Shown here one piece after another: positions 21,461 to 26,376 of a stretch of DNA of 26,376 nucleotides (positions are counted from its first letter, which is position 1; each line of letters starts with the position of its first letter). The position numbers and the translations under genes were made by a program. The DNA lies in NCBI GenBank assembly GCA_002297815.1, contig DBKH01000110.1, forward strand, positions 1 through 26,376, read 5' to 3'. Under the pieces are notes generated by a model, which saw nothing but the letters and a program-made list of their open reading frames with translations, ran no database searches and was not told the DNA's origin. Source of the DNA: Bacteroidales bacterium UBA755 (lineage in GTDB: Bacteria; Bacteroidota; Bacteroidia; Bacteroidales; UBA932).

Positions 21461-23710
21461 ATGCGAATAAAGTCAGCACTCTTGTCCTTTGCTCTGGCAG
21501 TCGTGTCGTGCGGGACACCTGAAAAGATGAATATGGAGGAACCGGTGGATTATGTGAATCCACTGATGGGAACAGCGTCCAGTTACGAACTTTCCACAGG
21601 TAACACCTATCCAGCGATAGCTTTGCCGTGGGGAATGAACTTCTGGACTCCGCAGACGGGAGCCAACGGAGATGGATGGACGTACACATATTCTTCAACA
21701 AAGATCAGAGGTTTTAAACAGACACACCAGCCAAGCCCGTGGATCAACGACTACGGCTCGTTCTCAATCATGCCAGTGACCACTGGGCCGGTTTATGATG
21801 AGGAAGGTCGCCAGAGCTGGTTCTCGCACAAAGCCGAGACTGCTAAGCCTTATTATTATCAAGTCTATCTCGCAGATCACGATGTGGTTGCTGAGCTTGC
21901 CCCCACAGAAAGAGCAGCAGCGTTCAGACTCACATACCCTGAAAAGGAGATGTCATACCTTGTGGTGGACGCCTACAATGGAGGCCACGCCGAGGTTCTG
22001 GCAGACAGGAATATGATCGTGGGCTATTCGACCGCGAATCATGGCGGTGTGACCGAGAATTTCCGTAATTGGTTCGTTGTGGTATCGGACACTCCGTTCG
22101 AGACCCAGACCATAGACGGACACATCGCCATGGTCGGGTTCAAGACGATCAAAGGACAGAAGGTCAACCTCAAGGTAGCGTCCTCGTTCATCAGCCAAGA
22201 GCAGGCGGAATTGAATCTCAACGAATTAGGTGACAGAACGTTTGACGAAATCGCTGAGGCCGGACGGGCAAGATGGAACGAAGTGCTCGGACGGATTGCC
22301 GTCGAGGATGACAACCTGGACAACCTGCGCACATTCTACTCGTGCCTTTACCGTTCAGTACTGTTCCCACGCGACCTGTCAGAAATCAATGCTGATGGTG
22401 AAAGGGTTCACTACAGCCCTTACGACGGGGCCGTCCACAAAGGCTATCTGTTCGGAGACACTGGCTTCTGGGACACATTCAGATGTCTTTTTCCGCTGCT
22501 TAATCTCGTCTATCCTGACGAGAACGTGAAGATGCAGGAAGGTTTGGTCAACGCCTGGAAGGAAAGCGGATTCCTGCCGGAATGGTCAAGTCCGGGTCAC
22601 AGGGGATGCATGGTCGGAAATAATTCTGCGTCAGTGGTGGCCGACGCATGGCTCAAAGGCCTTCGCGGCTACGATGCGGAAGAACTTTGGAAGGCTGTAA
22701 CCCACGGGGCGCACGCTGTCCATCCTGAAGTCAGTTCGACCGGCCGCCTTGGTTGGGAATATTACGACAGCCTCGGCTACGTGCCTTGCGATGTCGGCAT
22801 CAATGAGAACGCTGCAAGGACACTTGAATATTCCTACGATGATTGGTGCATCTATCAGTTCGGCAAGGCTCTGGGGCGCAGCGAGGAGGAGCTTGCGCCA
22901 TACGCAAAGGCCGCCTTCAACTACAAAAACCTCTATGACCCTGAGTACAAATTGATGGTCGGGAAGAAGGCCGATGGCTCGTTCGAGAGGCCGTTCAGCC
23001 CTCTCAAATGGGGCGGGAACTTCACGGAAGGAAACAGCCTGCACTACACGTGGTCAGTATTTCACGACCCTCAGGGCCTAATTGACCTAATGGGAGGAGA
23101 CGAGGCCTTCGCTGGGCAGCTAGACAGCATATTCACAATTCCTCCGGTGTTCGACGACAGTTACTACGGCTTCCCTATTCATGAAATCAGGGAGATGCAG
23201 GTGATGAATATGGGAAACTACGCGCACGGCAACCAGCCTATCCAGCACATGCTCTACCTCTACGACTGGTGCGGCCAGCCTTGGAAGGCGCAGCAGCGGA
23301 TCCGCGAGGTGATGGACAAGTTCTACAACTCCAACTTCGACGGCTACTGCGGTGACGAGGACAATGGGCAGACTTCCGCATGGTACGTTTTCTCCGCCCT
23401 CGGATTCTACCCTGTCTGCCCTGGGTCCAATGAATATGCGATCGGAACTCCGCTGTTCAAAAAGGTGGTCATCAAACGTAGGGATGGAAGAGAAATTTTG
23501 CTAGAAACCCCAAACAACTCAAAAGAAAACTACTACATCAAAGATGTGAAAATCAACGGAAAGGATTGGAGCAGGAATTATTTCCGTCATGAAGACCTTG
23601 CCTTTGGAGCGAAAATTACTTATCTTGTGGAGTCCGAGCCTAATAAGGCAAGGGGAACCGCAAAGGAAGACAGACCATATTCATACACGAATGAAACAAT
23701 AGCACAATGA
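21461..23710 (+). CDS. GH92 alpha-mannosidase, lipoprotein
   Basis: This is a calcium-dependent, inverting exo-alpha-mannosidase. I choose the ATG at 21461, not one 15 codons upstream, because it begins a clean lipoprotein signal: MRIKSALLSFALAVVSC with lipid-bound Cys17. The 749-residue protein shows the GH92 N-terminal beta domain (VNPLMGTASSYELSTGNTYP) and the helical barrel (GHRGCMVGNNSASVVADAW). The C-terminal signature is EDNGQTSAWYVFSALGFYPV. E523 (FTEGN) and D632/D634 (GDEDNGQ) have the same 109/111-residue spacing as the catalytic E533, D642 and D644 I recall for Bacteroides BT3990. H574-E575 falls at the place of its H584-E585 pair, linked to alpha-1,2 specificity. GH125 follows with a four-base overlap. 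Confidence 0.93.
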   Translation: MRIKSALLSFALAVVSCGTPEKMNMEEPVDYVNPLMGTASSYELSTGNTYPAIALPWGMNFWTPQTGANGDGWTYTYSSTKIRGFKQTHQPSPWINDYGSFSIMPVTTGPVYDEEGRQSWFSHKAETAKPYYYQVYLADHDVVAELAPTERAAAFRLTYPEKEMSYLVVDAYNGGHAEVLADRNMIVGYSTANHGGVTENFRNWFVVVSDTPFETQTIDGHIAMVGFKTIKGQKVNLKVASSFISQEQAELNLNELGDRTFDEIAEAGRARWNEVLGRIAVEDDNLDNLRTFYSCLYRSVLFPRDLSEINADGERVHYSPYDGAVHKGYLFGDTGFWDTFRCLFPLLNLVYPDENVKMQEGLVNAWKESGFLPEWSSPGHRGCMVGNNSASVVADAWLKGLRGYDAEELWKAVTHGAHAVHPEVSSTGRLGWEYYDSLGYVPCDVGINENAARTLEYSYDDWCIYQFGKALGRSEEELAPYAKAAFNYKNLYDPEYKLMVGKKADGSFERPFSPLKWGGNFTEGNSLHYTWSVFHDPQGLIDLMGGDEAFAGQLDSIFTIPPVFDDSYYGFPIHEIREMQVMNMGNYAHGNQPIQHMLYLYDWCGQPWKAQQRIREVMDKFYNSNFDGYCGDEDNGQTSAWYVFSALGFYPVCPGSNEYAIGTPLFKKVVIKRRDGREILLETPNNSKENYYIKDVKINGKDWSRNYFRHEDLAFGAKITYLVESEPNKARGTAKEDRPYSYTNETIAQ

Positions 23711-25182
23711 AACGCACATTACTTCTGGCTTCGGCCATTTTTATGCTCAGCGGTGGTTTGGCGCAAGCCTCCGTCGCTGTGGTTCGACAGGCTCAACAAC
23801 CTGACGAAGCGACTGCCACCAACAGCCCACAAACCTACGAGCCGCAGCGCCCAGCTCCCGAAAAAAGACTCTTCCGCTCCGAGGCCGTAGAGAACAAAAT
23901 CGCCCAGATGCAAGGCACCCTGAAGAACCCACGCCTCGCATGGATGTTCGCCAACTGCTACCCTAACACCCTTGACACAACCGTGCACTTCGGCAAAGAC
24001 GAAAACGGAAACTTCCGGACATTCGTCTATACCGGTGACATCCACGCAATGTGGCTCAGGGATTCCGGAGCGCAGGTCTGGCCTTACGTCCAACTCGCCA
24101 ACGAGGACGAACACCTCAAGAACATGCTCGCAGGAGTGATAAACTGCCAATTCTCGCTGATCTGTCTGGATCCTTATGCCAACGCCTTCAACGATGGCCC
24201 TACCGGCAGCGAATGGGAATCCGACCTGACTGACATGAACCCTTACGACCACGAGCGCAAATGGGAGATTGACTCTCACTGCTACCCTATCCGTCTGGCC
24301 TATCAATACTGGAAGGTGACTGGCGACGACTCGGTCTTCGGTGAGACTTGGCTGAACTCCATCCAGGCCACCCTAAAGACTTTCAAGGAGCAGCAGCGCA
24401 AGGACGGTCCGGGACCTTACAGATTCGCCAGAAAGACCGACCGCCAGTTCGACACCAAGTCCAATGATGGACGTGGCAACCCTGTGAAACCTGTGGGTCT
24501 GATCGCATCGGCTTTCCGCCCATCCGATGACGCCACAATGTTCGAGTTCCTTGTTCCATCCAACTTCTTCGCTGTCACCTCATTGCGCAAGGCAGCAGAG
24601 ATCCTCACGGATGTCAACCACAACAAGCAACTTGCGAAGGAATGCCTTGACCTCGCTGCCGAAGTCGAGAATGCTCTCCATGAATATGCCATCGTGAACC
24701 ACCCGAAATACGGCAAGATCTTAGCCTTCGAGGTCGATGGTTTCGGCAACCAGTTGATGATGGACGACGCCAATGTTCCAAGCCTACTTGCTATGGCCTA
24801 TCTCGGTGACATTGATATCAACGACACTATCTACCAGAACACCCGCAGATTCGTATGGAGCGAGGACAACCCTTACTTCTTCAAGGGCAAGGCCGGAGAA
24901 GGAATCGGTGGTCCGCACATCGGCTACGACTACATCTGGCCTATGAGCATTATGATGAAAGCCTTCACGTCTCAGGACGACAAGGAGATCAAGTGGTGCA
25001 TCGAGACCCTAATGAAGACCGATGCCGGCACTGGTTTCATGCACGAGTCCTTCCACAAGGACGACGCCAGCAAGTTCACCCGTGCCTGGTTCGCATGGCA
25101 GAACACCCTCTTCGGTGAGCTCATTATCCACTTGGTTGACACTGGCAAGCTCGACCTCCTCAACTCTATCAAGGTTAAGTAG
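23707..25182 (+). CDS. GH125 exo-alpha-1,6-mannosidase
   Basis: The 491-residue protein has a signal peptide (about 1-21, LASAIFMLSGGLAQA) and a low-complexity linker (about 22-55) with an in-frame repeat fragment. The GH125 (former DUF1237) alpha/alpha-barrel follows. Family segments seen are YTGDIHAMWLRDSGAQVWPY (near 109), LDPYANAFNDGP, HERKWEIDSHCYPIRLAYQY, SAFRPSDDATMFEFLVPSNF and a C-terminal GGPHIGYDYIWPMSI. GH125 enzymes are inverting, metal-independent exo-alpha-1,6-mannosidases acting on N-glycans and mannan. Its ATG overlaps the GH92 stop (ATGA), so the pair is translated together. Export to the periplasm or surface is likely. Confidence 0.93.
   Translation: MKRTLLLASAIFMLSGGLAQASVAVVRQAQQPDEATATNSPQTYEPQRPAPEKRLFRSEAVENKIAQMQGTLKNPRLAWMFANCYPNTLDTTVHFGKDENGNFRTFVYTGDIHAMWLRDSGAQVWPYVQLANEDEHLKNMLAGVINCQFSLICLDPYANAFNDGPTGSEWESDLTDMNPYDHERKWEIDSHCYPIRLAYQYWKVTGDDSVFGETWLNSIQATLKTFKEQQRKDGPGPYRFARKTDRQFDTKSNDGRGNPVKPVGLIASAFRPSDDATMFEFLVPSNFFAVTSLRKAAEILTDVNHNKQLAKECLDLAAEVENALHEYAIVNHPKYGKILAFEVDGFGNQLMMDDANVPSLLAMAYLGDIDINDTIYQNTRRFVWSEDNPYFFKGKAGEGIGGPHIGYDYIWPMSIMMKAFTSQDDKEIKWCIETLMKTDAGTGFMHESFHKDDASKFTRAWFAWQNTLFGELIIHLVDTGKLDLLNSIKVK
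23781..23801 (+). repeat. Single arm of the REP-like repeat in the GH125 gene
   Basis: GGTTCGACAGGCTCAACAACC shares TTCGACAGGCTCA(G/A)C(G/A)ACC with the arm at 19703-19722. It lies in the poorly conserved linker after the signal peptide and is translated as VVRQAQQP. No inverted partner is visible nearby. Confidence 0.6.
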
Positions 25183-25203
25183 TTTTTGTCCTTTTATTAT
25201 TAC

Positions 25204-25240
25204 CCGATAGTGCCTACAGACACCATCGGATAACATTTTT
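25204..25240 (+). terminator. Terminator after the mannosidase operon
   Basis: CCGATAGTG (25204-25212) pairs with CACCATCGG (25221-25229) with one mismatch, followed by TAACATTTTT. It lies 21 bases after the GH125 stop. Confidence 0.7.
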
Positions 25241-25302
25241 GTCCATAATCATCGGCCAAGAGGACCCGGCAAGCTCCAACAAGATCATTTTTAGGCAATA
25301 TC

Positions 25303-25343
25303 GCTCCCGTCGCAGTGAAATTTCACTATGACGGGAGCATTTT
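25303..25343. terminator. Strong hairpin between convergent transcription units
   Basis: GCTCCCGTC (25303-25311) pairs with GACGGGAGC (25330-25338), with an inner palindrome AGTGAAATTTCACT between the arms and ATTTT after the right arm. It sits between the GH125 gene and the minus-strand gene ending at 25421 and could stop transcripts from either side. Confidence 0.65.
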
Positions 25344-25420
25344 GGTGCGAAAACGTTCTTCCCGCCAACTAACCGCTCTTTACAACGCTTGTGTAGGTGC
25401 GAGATTTCGTATGTGCGATT

Positions 25421-26376
25421 CTACGCTGACAGATAGCCTTTCTCAAAGGCGGAAGGAAAGTGAAATTTGGATTCGCGATCGGAGAATCTGACAGTGAGGT
25501 AATTGTCATCTATGAATATGACCGTGCCGGGGCCGAGGCTTTTGTGGGTGACGGAATCGCCGGGCTGGAGGCCATCCCACGGCTTACGTGAAAGACACTT
25601 GTCACGACTGGAAGAATCATCGACATATTCAGAGTGATTGTCAGTGTGACCATAAGAGGTCTCTTCCAAACTTGACGGCTCATAGCTGAGCCTGGAATGG
25701 CCTCCATCGGATTCTGTACTCTGGTCATTATCAGGTGACGAGACCGGATTGTCCACGACCCTGTCTTCAGACGGTCCGACCTTGGAGGTGTCGATGGCGG
25801 TGTCCCAAAGACCGACCATGGTGCCTGAATGCCTGTCGATTCCGGTATATTCAAGGGAAGAGTCCTCGTAACGTTTGAACTTGTAGACAGCATCGTTCAT
25901 CAGCTCGCTGTTGAAGACACCGAGGCTCACGAGTAGACTGAAGTCCTTGAGGGTCAAGCCCGTGACCTTGCGGAAGAGTTCCGGCTCAAGCTGCTCGATG
26001 ACGTCCTTGAGGCAATATTCCCGGAAATCGGTCAGGTACATGAACACCGGGATGCGGGTCGCGAATTTGATGAGTTTCTCCTGAATCTCCTTCCGCTTGC
26101 TCTTGAACTCCTTCTCCTCCTCGCTCAAACGCTTCTTTTCCGAGGTGGATAGGCCATCGCCTTTTTCCTTCTTGGTGTTTTTGACGTGCTCGGACTTGTT
26201 GATGATGGTCTCGATGTCGGAGTTGAGGTTGCGGAAGCCCTCGATGTTCATCAAGGCCCTCATGGCCTCCGGGCTGTTCATCAGGCGCATGAGGGTGGCG
26301 TTGTCCACATTGACCAGCACCGCGCTCTCCCAGCGTCGGGCGAGCAGGGTCGCCGTGGTGCCGCTCATGGCCATGT
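25421..26376 (-). CDS. C-terminal part of a large, possibly helicase-like protein (partial)
   Basis: The reading frame runs off the end of the window, so only the last 318 or so residues are present and the first Met codon in view is not the start. The segment begins MAMSGTTATLLARRWESAV. It has a charged, probably coiled region (about 65-100, KKEKGDGLSTSEKKRLSEEE), a helical part (RIPVFMYLTDFREYCLKDV), and a long Ser/Asp-rich disordered linker (about 200-265). A small C-terminal domain reads GDSVTHKSLGPGTVIFIDD, then FHFPSAFEKGYLS. That last domain resembles the Tudor-like tails of UvrD/PcrA helicases. The overall sequence recalls uncharacterised Bacteroidota DEAD/DEAH or restriction-type proteins, but I cannot name a family with confidence. 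Confidence 0.5.
   Translation of the reverse strand, partial: MAMSGTTATLLARRWESAVLVNVDNATLMRLMNSPEAMRALMNIEGFRNLNSDIETIINKSEHVKNTKKEKGDGLSTSEKKRLSEEEKEFKSKRKEIQEKLIKFATRIPVFMYLTDFREYCLKDVIEQLEPELFRKVTGLTLKDFSLLVSLGVFNSELMNDAVYKFKRYEDSSLEYTGIDRHSGTMVGLWDTAIDTSKVGPSEDRVVDNPVSSPDNDQSTESDGGHSRLSYEPSSLEETSYGHTDNHSEYVDDSSSRDKCLSRKPWDGLQPGDSVTHKSLGPGTVIFIDDNYLTVRFSDRESKFHFPSAFEKGYLSA

Noticed and set aside
23231..23239. Gln592 in GNQP of GH92 as a loss of the catalytic acid, which would imply a phosphomannose-uncapping enzyme
   Set aside because: The spacing to D632/D634 shows that the general acid is E523 in FTEGN, which is intact.

Overview
The window looks like chromosomal DNA of a member of the order Bacteroidales (Bacteroidota) of roughly balanced base composition. 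Reasons: five near-identical Bacteroides-type promoter elements (TATCTTTG, two of them with TTTG exactly 19 bases upstream), general lack of Shine-Dalgarno sequences, a BT_3928-type DoxX protein, PadR/PspC genes, large TlpA-like lipoproteins, and a GH92-GH125 mannosidase pair. An uncultured gut or rumen relative of Rikenellaceae or 'Cryptobacteroides' is plausible, but genus cannot be fixed from this stretch.

Layout. 1-4974 (+): rimP-nusA-infB translation/transcription operon behind a promoter and a terminator-like 5' hairpin. 4971-5798 (-): folP, convergent with infB, the two stop codons sharing a TTAA. 5919-7831 (+): tmk and a BT_3928-like membrane protein, overlapping by ATGA. 7863-9563 (-): septum protein (FtsB/DivIC type) then purB. 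9645-12092 (+): sugar nucleotidyltransferase, CPBP membrane protease and YgjP-type metallopeptidase, all overlapping. 12093-13307: an A/T-rich insert with two unknown membrane-associated genes on the minus strand and their own promoter. It is bounded by a 210-base duplication of the 3' end of the metallopeptidase gene. 13748-16615 (+): rpsO and pnp, the latter with a long RGG-repeat tail. 16824-18797 (+): thioredoxin-fold lipoprotein. 18911-21029 (-): PspC-PadR-PspC envelope-stress type operon. 21461-25182 (+): secreted alpha-mannosidases GH92 and GH125. 25421-end (-): 3' part of a large unidentified protein, possibly helicase-like.

How genes work together: rimP-nusA-infB and rpsO/pnp are core gene expression and RNA turnover; folP and tmk are divergently transcribed and both feed folate/thymidylate metabolism; GH92 and GH125 should remove alpha-1,2(1,3)- and alpha-1,6-linked mannose from mannans or N-glycans outside the cytoplasm; the PspC/PadR genes form a self-contained regulated membrane module.

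The most unusual signals are: (1) about 20 copies of the octamer TGAATATG (either strand), where under one is expected by chance; (2) the insert bounded by a partial gene duplication; (3) a REP-like palindromic repeat lying in frame inside a PspC gene, with a half copy inside the GH125 gene. I saw no CRISPR array, tRNA, rRNA, transposase or integrase.
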